A DNA stretch of 64,000 bases from Biscogniauxia marginata (GCA_022695795.1 MU404059.1:558001-622000), one strand, 5' to 3'; shown: positions 11,307-25,023, counted from the first letter of the stretch. Translations and numbers: made by a program. The notes: generated by a model not told the origin, from the letters alone.

Positions 11307-14107
11307 CTACTGGTTGAAAGTTGGCTGTGTTTCGGATCTTCTAGGCCTGGTAAAGCCCGTGTGTGAATCGCCGTTCTCCTCGCGCCCCGGTGCCGATGTG
11401 TATCTTCTCAGAGTATCTGACTTACCGAAGCCGAACGAAATGTCCGATTTAGCGGTAGGGTGGTGGGGATATACCGGGCCGGGGTGCAGCAAACTACTTA
11501 GGACGCGCCTTTTATCGACACTGCGACTTCGGCTTCTAGTCATGTTCGTAGCTGGAACAGGGAGGTTCCCGACAGACACAGCAGACTGACGCCGCTGTAA
11601 CCTCAGCTCGGCATCTTCAGCCTCTTTGCGGTTGAGATGCTCACTAGGCAGGAGAATCGCTCGGTCGAGTCCGTAGGGCAGACCACGATGGCGGCCACGA
11701 ATTTGCATAGCAATGATGACAAGCTTTCCTACAACTGTGAATTGCGAAGAAAGGGATGCGTTGACAGCCGCATAGCCCAAGCTCATTCCAACCGTGCCGT
11801 AGGCACTGACAACTTCGAAGAGTACAGCAAACATCGAGAAGTCGCCCCTCATAAGGCGTGGTCCCTCGGTAATGGTCAGGATAAAGTAACCAATGAAGAT
11901 GTACCACAAGTCGAAGGACAGCTGGCGTCGCAAATGGGTTCCCACGTACGACATGCTGGTTTGGTTATCATCAAAATCGTGAGCCGAGCCATAAACCCCA
12001 AGGGATTTCTCCTCGTATACGTTCGTCCTACGAATTGAGATGGCGACAGGGAAGACCGAGATGTACATCATGATTAAGTAGGAGGTCTGTACTGCCGGGT
12101 GGATTAGGGAGAGGTTAATGCAAGAGAAACCAGCGGTCCTCGTTGAGGCGGCTTGAAACCAGCCATCCAGAAAACGGGTATGCAGAGGAAGTTCGGCAAC
12201 TGCACCACTACCAAGCTAGATTTTTGTTAGCTTTAATGCCGACCATGATTTGCTCGCAAGCAGACTCACATCGAGAATTATGAATAGAATTAAGTCCAAT
12301 CCGTTGAGAGCCACCAGAATAAAGAAGAGCCACCAGGTTGCGTTGGAAGGAAAAAGCAAGGTGAAACATCGTCTAGGATGGTCAAGCAGAAATCGAAGTT
12401 CTTCCCATAAGCCAGACCCCCGGGGCACAAATACAGAAGCTAGCCAGATCATGAAGCGAAGCATGATAGGGAACCCTGTGTTTCCAAGGATGATGAGAAC
12501 CGACATGATTAGTAAGGGAAAGACGGCCGTGTTGAACGAGTTCATGCTGTCCGCCGTTAAGGTGAAACCAACATCCATGAACGCAGAATTGGCTGTGAAG
12601 AAGCCCCACCACACCCGACTTATATCTGCCTTGTCGACGACGTCACCATACTGGGGGTTGTTGTGTAGTATCCACGGTATTAGGGTTATCATGCCGAATA
12701 TATGATACCCCCAGAAATAAATCGTAAGAACGACAGCTAGCGTTTTTAATGATCGATATTCGATACCACCTAGCTCCTCTCTTTGCTCCTCAGACAAATC
12801 TAAGAACGCAGAATTCCGACCCAGCGTCGGTTGCCAGCTCAAGTATGGCATAGGATCGTCATCTTTATGGTGGGTCAAGGCAGACTTGATTCGCTGAAGA
12901 GGCTTAATTCGAGGCAGGACTGACGACGTAGTTGTCTCCGCCGTATGGAGTTTCTCTCCTTCCTTTCGAGGTTTTCGAAATTTCAATGCCCCAAGAGCGT
13001 GGGCTGCTGCCTCGACATCTTCGGCAATCTCTTCTGGTTTACTTGTCTCGTCCCTCCGCGGCCGTACCGGCTCTTCGATGGTAATAGTTGGTTGGCGGTC
13101 TTGCCATGTTGGAGACCGTGGCGGTGAAGATGGTCGCCTGAGACGCGTGTGGCCCGGCGGTTCGATACTCGACTCTCTCCGCCTACGATTAGACATATCA
13201 GGGCCCTCTTCGCCCTCGTCGAGCTCTTCAGGAAGTGCGCCTCGATCGGCATCTCGCGGTCCTGGGATCCTGAGTACACTCTTGTCGGCTTTCCGTTGTC
13301 TCTCCAAAATTGCGATATGTTCTTCGTCGGTCCGCTTTTGGGGTAATGGGACATGGCCGTCGTCGTCATGAGTATCCGCAACGGCATCACTTCTCCTGAC
13401 CTGGTCAGAAAATTTAATTTGAGGCGTAGCTAGACGAGGTTGCTCGTCTGGACTCTGACGACCAGAGTCAGAATCGGACTGAGAAGTGTTGGAAAGAGGA
13501 TCCGGCTTTCCGGGAACGTTAAAAAGCTGTTCCTCAAGAAGAATGCCGTCGTTGGTCATGCGCGAGGCTTTTGCTGTGTTGTACATGACTGTAATGTTCC
13601 GGCCATTGACACCTTTCTCGACATCCGAGGCACTTGGATTCGCCTTTGATCGCGACTTGGTGATAGTGACACGGCGTGACCTAGCTTCCTGGACAATATG
13701 CTGGAAACGCTTCTCAAACCAGTACAAGCGCAGGAAAACCACAAAAGAGTTAATGGTTATGGGGTTTGAGATCAAGAAAATGAGATAGAGCACTACCTGC
13801 TGAAAAGTGTTAAGCAGGTTAGTGTCGAGGGGATTCAAGCCCGCCTGGGTATTTGCGCCAGTAGAAAAGAAGAGGGCGTCGATATAGGCAACTTTACCCC
13901 CAGCAGTGGCGTAAAGCAGGATGGAGCCTATAATTGACCATCCGATAATCCAGAAATCTAGAAGCCTGTTAGGAGAGTGTAACGCCAAGACAACCAACGA
14001 AACAACTCACAGTGAACGGTGATGAAGTTGAAATGAGGATTCCTCGACATGAAGGAGGGGCGGATAGACTGGAGGAAATCCAAGGCATGGTCACGAAGGG
14101 TCGGCAT
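11307..14107 (-). CDS. TRK1: TRK-family potassium transporter
   Basis: High-affinity K+ uptake at the plasma membrane. Three exons are inferred: 14107-14011, 13957-12270 and 12215-11307, with 53- and 54-bp introns, giving 897 residues (fungal TRKs are usually about 900-1200). Exon 1 supplies MPTLRDHALDFLQ and the first membrane helix joins as FNFITVHYFWIIGW. Four P-loop/TM units are visible with the filter glycines: STGANTQAGLNPLD, FTANSAFMDVGFTLT, FQAASTRTAGFSCIN and EVVSAYGTVGMSLGY. A long hydrophilic, charged loop of about 300 residues separates units 1 and 2, as in fungal TRKs. The C-terminus has GRHRGLPYGLDRAILLP, a TRK hallmark, then an Arg/Ser-rich tail. The acceptor at 13958 was preferred over one 8 bp earlier because that one creates a stop. 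Confidence 0.93.
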
Positions 14108-16899
14108 AGTGACAATTTCGAGCTGGCGTGTTTTCCAGGCAAATATTGGGGGTCAGGAGTGAAGGGGAAGAAGGGGTTATGAAGAAGCCAGTGTTAAAGG
14201 TCCGTTGCGTGGTAGACCCGGCGCATTAGGTCACTGACAAAAAGACAAATCTCAAACATGATTGTTGTTGAGAAATTCCGTAGCTATAGCGGTGGTCAGC
14301 AAGGTTGATGCGTGGAAGGCATCGAGACTGTACGGAAGTTGGTGATGTTGGAATAGGGCCCGCGCAAGTTGAAGCATGTGAGGTGATCCAGTAGGTAGTG
14401 TGTTAAAATGAGGGAATAGGTAAAAGAGGCATGGTGTATAAATAGGTAAGCTTAGGTTGCATGTAGGTATGTAGTCGATGTGGTCGATGTAGCCGAAGAC
14501 TGGCTGAAGACCGATAACAGGAAATGGTCGGATTGATGGAACGTTTGAAACCAACAGGTATGAAATGAACAAAGGAATTTGGGACAATTGGATCGAATAT
14601 GGCAAGAACTTACCCCTCATGAAAGTGGAACGAATGTAGTGATTTGTGTAAGGTACAATGGCGTGTCTTGGTGTTGCCAAAGATGTCGGATATTTAGGGA
14701 TGTCGAAGAGAGTCGAGAAGTAGTCTACCTGGGTTAGTCGAGGCAGGTGGTGAGGGAGCAAATATTTTAGGTACTAAATTTACACATTGGTTAAGCTGCA
14801 GCCAAGATTGCGTTGCATGGGGCCGGGACTCCACGGACAGGGAAAGGCTAAGACTCGGGAGTGGCCAAGACCTACCTACCGTATTAGTAAGATACCTGCT
14901 GTGGATACCAGATCACAGTCCCCGGCCGAAGTAGCTACGTACCAAAGCTACCTCCAAAGCTACCCTAGGTAACCTCCAACGGATGTAGCTAAATTAGCAT
15001 GTTATGTACCTAACAAACTGACGTAAAAGACTGCACACCAGTCATCAATTCCTGGGGACGTAAACAGAAAAGAGCACGGCGAGATACCAACGGCGCTAAT
15101 AGGAATCGAACCTAGACTCGCTGGTACTCCAACTTAGACGAGTCGTGGGTTTTGAGTTTCTACCGACGGTGGAATCTATCGAATGCTTCAACCCGTTATT
15201 GACCGCTTCGCCTAGTTCTGGCGTCTCCGATTCCCTGCCATGTCAGACAGGTACCCAGGAAGATACCCACGCATGTACAGACGGTATCTCGTTCAAGCCA
15301 GGTAGGCGTACCATCAAAAGGGGAAAGGGGGGCTTACAAGAGACCCTTGGGAAATTATTACTTGCGACAGCCCGTCTGCCCGTGTATTCTGTACCTATGC
15401 TGTTTATCTGGTGGCTGATGGCGTGAGATAAGTGGATGCCGAAATACGGCCAACAAGGAGACTCTGCCAAGAAGAGCGAGTCAACGAACCAAACAATACG
15501 GAACATGTCGATCGCAGAGGGTCAGAATAGATGCACTGAACCCCCCTCACTTGAGACTCGCGACCCGGCCAGACCAGACGAGGGAGCTATGTGCATCGCG
15601 GTTAGGGAAAGACAGGAATCCGAATGTTTCTCACGGCGTATTCCCGCTAGGTTATGTAGCACGCCTAGTAGGGTACATGCAGGTTATACAGCAGACGCCA
15701 TGCGGCTACGAGACGCACGAAAAGCAGGAGATCTCCGTCAGCAGCCCGAGACGCGGCCAATCACGGGCCAGTATCACGAGGGAATAGGCAATTAGGCCTT
15801 GTCCAAGTCGTCCACGCAGCTGCATCCTACTGGACAGCTGCGCTGGACCGTCCGTTACACATCTAGAAGGGGCCTTGGAGCAGAGTCTGTACGGACTAGG
15901 AAAGCAACGAGATCCCGACAGTAACGACGGAAACGCCCCTCCCAGAAAAACAAAAGAAGGAAAAATAATAATCTTAAACCCCCAAAAGAAAAAGAAAAAA
16001 AGAGCCAAACCCCCACGGGAGTGGGCAAGGGGACGGGGGGCGGAAAGCCACCATCTGCTAGCAACCTTGCTTACATATTACTTGCATGATGTCAGTGCCG
16101 AGGGTAGGTACGGTACGGGTTGATCCAAGCTTTCACCGTTCACTTTTACCAACACGAAGAAGTCCCTTGTACCCATCTCAAATCACCACCTGACCAACCA
16201 ACATTTCATGTTCCCTCTTTCTTCGATACCATTCTACCTACACCGTAAAACGCACAATCGACAAAAGAAAAAAATTTACCCGAGAAGCCCGTCATCAACG
16301 CCCATGTAGCAAATCAGATCCTATGACAGAGGTACCCCCTAAGTTAAAACCAACTTATACAAGATCTCGGAAACCCAGGAAAATGAAATCCCTATCTTGT
16401 GCAACTTAACTATGTTGCCTTGCGATCTTCAAGGGAAGATCTGCATGTTTCAGTTCCGGACCATGCCGTCCGCAGCAATGAGCACTTTTTATTTCTGATA
16501 TATTCCTTCTATAAGTGAGGGATATTGGATACTTATCTACCTACACATCGTCTGATGAGGCGTCACATTTTGGAGAGTTCGGTAGGGGTGCGGATTTCGC
16601 AGTCAAGCTGTCTTGCATCCCCCGGGATCCCACGGGTTTTACCTGCACATCGTGCCGGAATCTACTACCCCAAATAGCTAAGAACTGCCGTCCTTACCTC
16701 AAGCTCGCATCCCCCCCAGGTCAGCACAACGAGACTTATGCATGTCACTAGTGGTGGATATATGTCGCTAAATATTCTTCATGTTGGGGTATTCTTCGTC
16801 ATGATCCAAATGCAATATAGGTTGGCCACCTGTCAGATTAGTCTAGATGTCGCTTGCGCCTCCATACTCCATAACTAATACACACACTGCATGATACAG
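14108..16899. other. 2.8-kb intergenic region upstream of the TRK gene
   Basis: No convincing protein gene. A 169-codon minus-strand frame (14761-14252) starts at TTG, is low-complexity and resembles nothing I know. CCTACC/TAGGTA motifs cluster at 14870-14980. A tRNA-like remnant lies at 15091-15150. A-rich tracts lie near 15950-16010. The TRK promoter and the 3' end of SSL2 must be inside. Confidence 0.5.
15091..15150 (-). other. possible degenerate tRNA relic
   Basis: Read on the minus strand, a B-box/T-arm-like GGTTCGATTCC follows, 16 bp downstream, an A-box/D-arm-like TCTAAGTTGGAGTACC. The expected anticodon arm between them is missing and the 3' acceptor TAGCGCC has no matching 5' strand. 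So this is at best a truncated tRNA or tRNA-derived fragment, possibly chance. Confidence 0.25.
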
Positions 16900-19458
16900 C
16901 TATCGTTGGTCCTTCAACCTCTGCTTTTCCCTCGCTATCTTCTTGAAAAACGCGTTGCTTTGTGCCGGTTTCTTCTTCAGCGCCTTGTTGGCACCCTTCC
17001 TCTGCTCGATGTATGCCATGTCTTGACCGCCACTCAGTTCGCCTAGCGTACCAGCCACCCGCCTGACACCCCTCTTCTTCTTTCCTGGTGCGTAGAAGAG
17101 GTCGTCCGTGACATCGTCGTCGTCGACCGCCCGCTTGCCCTCTGTGTCCACCACAACCTTCTGAAGAAGCTCGCGGCGCTCCTTGGGAGTCTTGAAGACT
17201 AAATTTTCCATCTTCTCCATGCCTGCAAGTTGCGTAATGACCTTAAAAGAATATCCCTGGTCGACAAGGAAGGCCTGTCGCTTCGTGGAATAGTACATCT
17301 CAGCCGTGTCTTTAGATACTAGAGAATAAAAGAATGCATTGAATCCCTCATCCGATCGACGTTTTGCCCGCAGGATACGCCCTAGCCGCTGTGCTTCTTG
17401 ACGTCGTGATCCATAATGAGACGATATCTGGATCAGGCATGTGGCCTCGGGAAGGTCAAGCGACGTATCTCCAATTTTTGACAGGAATATGGTCTTGATG
17501 AGGGGGTTGTGCATAAAGTTGTCCAATATGGACAGACGCTCAGCGTTGCTGGTGGAGCCACAGATGTACGCTTTCCCGAGGGCTATAGAGACATGTTTAA
17601 GAGCGTAAACATTGTCCGAAAACACAATGATCTTGTCCCCACGTTTTTCATGGTAATCAATGAGAAACTGGCAGGCTTGGACCTTCCGCGGGTTCATGAC
17701 GTAAAGATTCTGCTTGAGGCCACGGTCGAGAGTTCGTAGGTATTCGTCGTAGAACTCAGTTGTCATGGGGCACCAGACCTCGGCACATTGCACCTTGGCA
17801 ATGTGACCCTGTTCGGAAAGCTCCATCCAGTTTGCTTCATAGAGTTTTGGTCCGATGAGGAAATTGAGATCTTGAATCTTATCATCTTCCCTTAGCAACG
17901 TTGCCGTCAATCCCAGTTTAGCGTGACTTTTGATCGAGTGAGAGACCTTCCGGAAGATATTCGCAGGGACGACGTGGACTTCATCGAGGAGCATCAAGCC
18001 CCATTCCCGCCCCGTCAGGAAGTCCATCATCTTCTGTGAGTCATACGCGCGCTTGCCCGATTGCGTAACCATAGGATAGGTTGTAACGATAATGCCGGTG
18101 TTCCCTGGGAACTTTTGCTTACTGTCCGCCGTAAAGACGGCAATATCCTCTGCTTTGATGTTCGACCACTTTAAAAACTCCTGGCGCCACTGATGCGCCG
18201 ACATGGTGCTGGTGCAGAGTACGATGGCACCCTTCTTGATGGTACATGCGGCCGTAATCCCAACTAGAGTCTTGCCAGCGCCGCATGGCAACACGATAAT
18301 ACCGCTTTTCGCACGACCATTACCAAACATCTTGCTTAGACTCTTCTCCTGGTAGCTTCGGATTTGTGTCGCAGGCCGAAGGTCGATCTCTAGATTGGCA
18401 TTTCGGTCATCGTTGCGGAAGTCATATTCTTCCAACATGGGAAACTGGATATCTAAACAACGCTTCTGGACCGTCTCGACGCTTGTGTCGAGGATTTCAA
18501 AGGCATGCACTGCTTCTTGGTTGTCGTCGTCATCGTCTTCTCTCAAGGCGTCATAAGGATTTTCTGGTTGGGTCTTCTCGGGCGCCTCTGGTTGTGCGTT
18601 CTCTCCCTTTTGAAGTTGGGCCTGTTGCACGCCTGCAGCATTTGACGTTCCAGGGATGACGAGGCCACCCATAGACGGAGCGCTGGTTACAGTATCTGTG
18701 CCTTGTACCCGGCATGGCCCAATTACAGGGTCCTTCAATAGCTTCTGCAGGACTTCGGGGTCATTACTCTCCACGAAATATTTCGTATCTTTGATGACTA
18801 GCTTGACCTTCCCGTAGCTTGAAGCGCAACTTGCAATGAAACTGGTAATCGACTCGGGGAGAGGGGTCTTCGAAAAGCGATCGAGCGTATTCACGATATC
18901 TTGAGGCTGCAGCCCAACCGATACTGCAGCGTAGAGACTATGGGGAGTCAATGAGTATTCGTGGAGGAATGTCGGGCGGGATAAAGGTTCGGCAACGGTG
19001 ATAAGGAAGTCCTTTGCTTGCTCGGCCAGAGGGCTAAAGTTTTCGAGGATGATTCGTCCTCTTTGCGGATCAATCCATATAGGGCGACTCTTGTAGTCAG
19101 GCTTCAGAGGTAAGTAAGAGAAATCTCGCTTCCCGTTATCACCGAAATATCGCGATGCGCTATCGACAGGGCCTCGTGAAGCTTTGTCCTGGTAGGACGC
19201 GAGTGAGAAGCGATCAACCGCCTTCTGAAGTTTCTCTTCGTCCTCGACAATTTCTTCGTCGTCTTCGGGAGATCCTGGATCATCTTCGCTATCGATGTCT
19301 CGAGGAGTCGAGGGACCGGGTGTCGAGGCCGCGGATGCTCTACCGGACTTTGCTGCACCGGTGACGTCTTTAAGGTCAGCATAACTCGCATATCTTCATA
19401 GTTGTTGAAATTAAGATGGCATGTGCTTACTAGTCGAGGCCTTTCTCTTCGGCGCCAT
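16900..19458 (-). CDS. SSL2: TFIIH DNA helicase/translocase XPB (Ssl2/Rad25)
   Basis: ATP-dependent 3'-5' DNA translocase of TFIIH, acting in RNA polymerase II promoter opening and nucleotide excision repair in the nucleus. Two exons are inferred: 19458-19431 (MAPKRKAST) and 19367-16900, separated by a 63-bp intron (GTAAGC...AAAG). The product is 831 residues; the yeast protein is 843. The N-terminal conserved part reads [19 protein letters not shown] and ends [18 protein letters not shown]. Helicase motifs are LPCGAGKT (Walker A, about 369-376), DEVH at 471-474, TATLLREDD with the XPB RED motif at about 502-504, and [10 protein letters not shown] (motif VI, about 669). The basic C-terminal tail is present. 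It is head-to-head with PUS7 across 0.8 kb. Confidence 0.96.
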
Positions 19459-20255
19459 GATGAATGTGTGCCTACAGAAAAGCACAGAAAGATGTTGATT
19501 CTAGGGAGAATTGAATCATAGGCAGCATTAGTAGAGGAATCTTAAAGATTCAAATGTGAGGCAAAGTAGCAATAATGAATAAGCAAGGTTGCGGCCAGTC
19601 GGAGAAATTCCAGGGGTTCTACATTACCTAAGATAGCTACTAGTGGATACCCGACATAGTTGCGGGTTACATCGAAGTTACTAGATACATACATGTAGAT
19701 ATGTACATAAAGGCCTTAGGTACGTTCTTCTATATGTACCTAGGTACTTATTGTAGCTTGTACTTCCGTGTACTTCGTCCCTTCGATCTAGTGGACATAA
19801 GTGAAATGTAATTGGCGAACTAAACTACTTTAGTGATACCGCCTTCCTTCCAAAAGACCCTCACCGCTTCAATTTATAACTTTCTGCCGGCAGAATCTCT
19901 AATTTTTCAATTTTCTGTCAATGCTTGGGTAGGTAGTAGGCAGTAGCCACCATCGAGAACTGAGGGAGACTACCCCCACCTTCACCTTCATTTTTAGCCT
20001 AGACGTGCCTAGGTACCTTATGTTTCCCTTCTCTTGCATTTTATACACTGTCCTAAGTTGTGTATCTTGCAACACCTCTCCTCCAACTCTCTCCCCTCAT
20101 CATCGACGCTCTCACTTGAATATATCCTCTTTGCCATAGACCACTAGCCTCCGCGAGGTCGTCACCGCTCACACTATAAATCGCACCATCTATAGAGCAG
20201 ATACCGGAGGCTTTGTTCGTTCTGAGTCCCGAGATTCGTTTCGTCTCGATCCAGA
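19459..20255. promoter_or_regulatory. divergent promoter region SSL2/PUS7
   Basis: 797 bp between the starts of two divergently transcribed genes. At 19680-19760 and 20005-20025 there are stretches of ACATACATGTAGATATGTAC and CTAGGTACCT-type palindromes. No open frame of note. Confidence 0.5.
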
Positions 20256-23200
20256 ATGGCCACCCATACTGCCATGGCCCAAGGCAGCAATGCCTCGATG
20301 CGAAATTCATTTGAGCAACGCATTGGAATCCAGCAGTTCGCATCAACTCATGAGCATAGTTGGCATGGAACTCTCCGCACAAGGTATCCCCCGTTATATT
20401 TTAGACCGTCGAGTTGTTGCCACCTTATACCCCAGGGTTCCGTCTCTTTCCCATGTCTAGTTGTTTATGTTGTCCTGCGCCTCGTCGTGCAAATTTGGTA
20501 CTAATCATTCTTAGATATACCGATTTTCAAGTCCACGAAATCACTAAGACTGGCGAAGTCGTTCACCTGCATGACTTCTATATAAGCACTAGAGACCTCG
20601 CTAAATCTGTGAGTTCGCATATGCCCCAGGTTCAGTAAAGACCCATGCCTGAAGCCAATACTAATCAGTCTCTCTAGATGGCACCACAGCACACCGTAGC
20701 CAAGACTAATGATACCCAATCATCCGGCCTCGCGCTGCCTGCGGCTCCAGTGAGAGATATCGACACAGTTGCTACTAGCATAAAGGAGGAGTCTGGCCCC
20801 AATACGGGGGAGTCTAAGGGCGACCAGGGACCCTCGACGACTATCACCCCATCTGATCAATCGATCCTGGAAGAGCTCGTCGGCCAGACTACAGCAGAGG
20901 CTCTGGTTTCTTTCTATACTAGAATCATCCAAAATCCAAAAACATCCCCTAAGAGCCATGGCGAGGTGAAGACGCAGTCGATTCCTGATAAGGCTAAGAG
21001 GGCACAAGTTCATTCGGTGAGCCACCCGTGTTATGCATCTCATAACTCCAAATATTAACCTTTCGATAGGAGATACGTCGTATATTCAGTGGCAAAATCG
21101 ACACTACCACTGGTAATGACGATTCTATTATGGCCACCGGTGCGGGTGGAAGGAATCAGCGAGGGAATAATCGTTCCAGGAGCGACCAACCTCGTAATAA
21201 CCGCCAAGGCTTTGCTCAAAGCAACGGGGGGCCATTCTTGCATTTCTCCCTCTACAAAGAGAACAGAGATACCATGGATGCGCTCAATCATATTTCCCGT
21301 TGCCTCAAAGTACAGCCTAGTGTCTTCGGTACAGCTGGGACTAAGGATCGCCGGGCTGTGACGGTTCAGCGCGTCAGCATCAAAAATCGGAATCCTCAGT
21401 CACTAATCTTTCTCAATAACAAGATTCCCAGTATTAAAGTTGGAGATTTCAAGTATGATCAACAGCCTATTCACTTGGGTAGCCATAGTGGCAATGAGTT
21501 CGTGGTTGTCTTAAAGAACTGTGTATTCAGCGGGACTGAGGACCTCACCTTTAAGCAAACGCTCGGTGTAGCAAGATCGACTGTGGACTCTGCATTAAGT
21601 CAGATCGTCCAAAACGGCTTTATTAACTACTACGGTACTCAGAGATTTGGCACCCATCAGATTGGAACCCAAGAAGTTGGGATGAAAATACTCAAAGACG
21701 ACTTTGAAGGTGCAGTAAGATCATTACTTTCTTTCGACCCAAGCCTTCTCCATGTCTCAGATAAAAGCCATATTGCAACAACACGACGAGAGGATATTGG
21801 TCGGGCTCAAGCTTGCTCGACTTTCCTAGAGAAAGGAGACTACCAGGCAGCGCTTAGAAATCTACCACCAAGATGCAACGTTGAGAGAACGATCATCGGT
21901 CATCTTGGGAAGCAACCACGGGATTTTACTGGTGCTATTCAATCAATTCATCGATCGATGCGGACCATGTATGTACATGCATATCAGTCTCTCGTCTGGA
22001 ACTTCGTTGCCAGCAAACGCTGGGATCGATTCGGTACTCGAGTTGTCAAGGGAGACTTGGTTCTAGTTAAACCAGACGTCTCGAATACACAAACTAATGG
22101 CGAATCCGCAAAAGACGTTAAGGATTCAATCCATCTTCTCGAAGCCGACGATGTTACAGAAGACACAAGCGGGCTAAAGGTGCATGCATTAACCGATGAC
22201 GAAGCCAACAGTGGAAAGTACACCGTCTTCGACATCGTTCTGCCATCACCAGGTTGGGGTGTCATGTACCCGCCCAACGAAATTGGACAATTCTATTCCG
22301 AGTTCATGGCTAAGGAAGAGAATGGTTGTCTGGACCCCCAGAACATGCGCCGCCGTCAGCGGGATTTCAGCCTCCCCGGAGCCTACCGCAAGTTAATGGG
22401 TAAAATTATTGGAACCCCTACTGCGTCCATACAAGCTTATTCGGACGACCTAGAGCAGCTCGTGCCAACAGATCTAGATGTTATCCAATCCCGCAAGACT
22501 AAGGAAATGTCAAAGCACGATGCTAACCAACAAAAACCTCAGGCAGAATGGCATAACTTTTCTCGCAACATACGAGAGAAGGAACTCGAGGAGTCCCGGT
22601 CCAGAATTGAAAAGAGGAAGGCTGAAGAATTATCACCATCGGCTCCTATTCAAGTGAGTGACACTTGGGTGGAGACATCCCTTGATGGGAACAGTAAACG
22701 AGTGAAGATCGCAAGACACACTGAGGATGTCTCGGGCGTCAAACCCGATGCCCAATCAGATATCCCACAATGTAGTGAGGATACCGTACAGGGTGGCGAT
22801 AGAAGCGCTCACAAAAGCGATGTTAGTACGGGCAATATCATTGTGGATCAGCCAGACACGGCCGAAGAGGTTCAATCAGTGGATCAAGATGACAATAAAT
22901 CTAGCTCTTCGATTGTCACCGCCTTCACACAACAGGTGCGAGCTTTTGCAACTAGATTTATGGAAACCATTCAAAACAAAATGGCGACACTTAGAATCAC
23001 TACTGACAGTACTTCTATAAAGCTTCCGACTGGCATACAAACTGCACAAACCCCAGATATACATGTATCGACCGTCACAGGCCAAGAATCTTCTGTGAGT
23101 GATGGCGCGGAGCAGATGTCGCAGTCTATTCCCATCAGTCAAACCGCTGAAGCGACCGGCAATATCGGACCCGAGCCGACAACAGAGACAGCACCGCAAC

Positions 23201-23442
23201 CATCCGATGTTGCAACTCGCGAAAAATCCCCGCCGAGACTTCAGGAATCATCCGTTACTAACCCCACTGACGCGAAGAAAATTGCAGTAATACTTCGGTT
23301 TGCCCTGAAAACAAGCCAATATGCGACTATAGTTATTCGGGAGCTTCAAGGTGATGCTTTGGTTGGTGATCCCAAGAGCAGCGGTGCGGCACCATTAGTC
23401 TCATCCCCTTCTCCAAGTGAAGGAGCCGCCAACTCATCCTAG
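20256..23442 (+). CDS. PUS7: TruD-family tRNA/mRNA pseudouridine synthase Pus7
   Basis: Isomerises uridine to pseudouridine in tRNA, snRNA and some mRNAs. Four exons are inferred: 20256-20383, 20515-20608, 20678-21016 and 21070-23442, giving about 977 residues. The joins restore GTLRTRYTDFQVHEITKTG, the standard Pus7 N-terminus. The catalytic segment FGTAGTKDRRAVTVQRVS places the Asp at about residue 280. TruD core elements follow: NGFINYYGTQRFGT, MRTMYVHAYQSLVWN and VLPSPGWGVMYP. The final TruD strand, ILRFALKTSQYATIVIREL, is near residue 930. Between the core and that strand lies a low-complexity, Ser/Thr/Gln/Asp-rich insert of about 250 residues, longer than I expect for fungal Pus7, though fungal members do vary there. 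The domain call is secure; small exon edges are inferred. Confidence 0.93.
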
Positions 23443-25018
23443 AGAATTTCCCTCCCACATGACTCATTGTCACGTTACGGCCTACACCACAGAGTACTTC
23501 CTTCTTGTATCATTTCGAGACTTGCAACGGTCACTTTCACGAAGATGTCGACATGAACTAAGATTCAAAGATATCAATGACTATGCTAAGAGATCCAGTC
23601 AGTGTCAGTCGAGATCCCGTTGTATCAACAATACCCGTGGTCGGTAAGGCCCCTAGACCTCGGACCATACATCAAGTACCCATCACGACTTATTCTAGAG
23701 GGCATTCAATCTAATGCCGAAAACACTGTGTTCAATTACGTCAGGTACCTGGTTGCGCTTCTCTCTACAATGCAATATGGTTTGTGGCGTTCAAAACAAT
23801 CACGGCCAGCACCGTTTGCCACGACTCTCTTCTCTCAAGTAGAGTATGTATGCAACTCTATCCAGAAATTTTACATCATTTTGGCATTCCCTGCTGAGTT
23901 TTCGGGAGACCATCCTAGCTGTTTATGTCAGATGATCATGTGAACCTGACACAGATTCGATGTATATATTTGAAGCTTCACGAGCTTTGTAGTCCATCCG
24001 TTGCTTAATTCATTACGAAAAAATTAGGTAGTTTTTGTGATGTACACAAATAGCATCGTCACATTTGCTAAGCGAATTGCTTTCCTAGTCACATGGCTCA
24101 AGGATCCTAATCACACATAGGAAGACAAAATCCTCCCTCCCGTCTTCTAGCCTACGTATGAAGCGAAACGTCTCTAACCCTATCTTCTCACACAGAGATG
24201 ATTTAAAAGCTAATGTAGTTCATCCTACTAATCTCCATCGAGGATCAGCCTACTTAGCAAACAATCACCCAGCCCTCAGATTATCTGTCGCTAAGTTTCC
24301 CCATCAGCGCCTTGACGTGCTCGTCCCCCACGTGCTTATCTACCCTAGCGCTGTTCTCGCACCGATCCCTCGAATGTCGGCTATCTGAAGAACTGAATAC
24401 GTACATATACTTATTGGAGTGAAGGCGAGAGGGTATATGACTTAAAGGAAGTTTGTTAGCCCTGCTGGGGACCAGAATGATGTACTCTAGAGGGTACGTA
24501 AGGGCGGAAAGGAAGATGGGAGAGATAGAAAATTGGTGTTTGTTTGGCGGGGACGCGAGGTGCGCCATTAGTACATAGGAAAATATATATTCGCTATCCT
24601 CGAACTATGGGATACATTACCTCCTCGCCATCCACCATCTTCGCTTCACCGGTCAGGCTCGCCTTCTCCCTGAGTGAGCTCCTAAGTCTGTACACAAGAC
24701 TGGCATTCTAGTATATATACATCTGATTGTCGTTGAAGAGCTCTGCGAACTAGGATTTTTAGCATCACAGTAATGTATATATCCCTCGACTTTTCCTTAT
24801 GCCGTCCTCTCAGGAGGAATAGGTTGGCGTGGAGAATGTCCTGGGATGGCTAGGATGATATCGAATATACACGTTACAAGACGATTGTCTGTCGGTACTG
24901 TACACGTGAGCCCCTTACCTGTCATCAGGTAAAATTCAAATGGTATTTTAGAAGCTATGGGCTTAAGTATCATATTTTTTGTAAACTATCTTAGATAGTT
25001 ATTAGATTTTATTATAGG
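23443..25018. other. intergenic DNA left of the transposon island
   Basis: 3' region of PUS7 and then 1.2 kb without a supported gene. Base composition is ordinary until about 24950, then turns A/T-rich in the last 60-70 bp before the first LTR. Confidence 0.55.
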
Positions 25019-25023
25019 GTAGG

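Noticed and set aside
14252..14761. 169-codon minus-strand frame upstream of the TRK gene
   Set aside because: It starts at TTG, is low complexity, matches no family I know, and has no supporting splice or codon pattern.
15436..15795. 119-codon plus-strand frame in the TRK upstream region
   Set aside because: Overlaps another frame of similar length, no motif, no neighbours supporting a gene.
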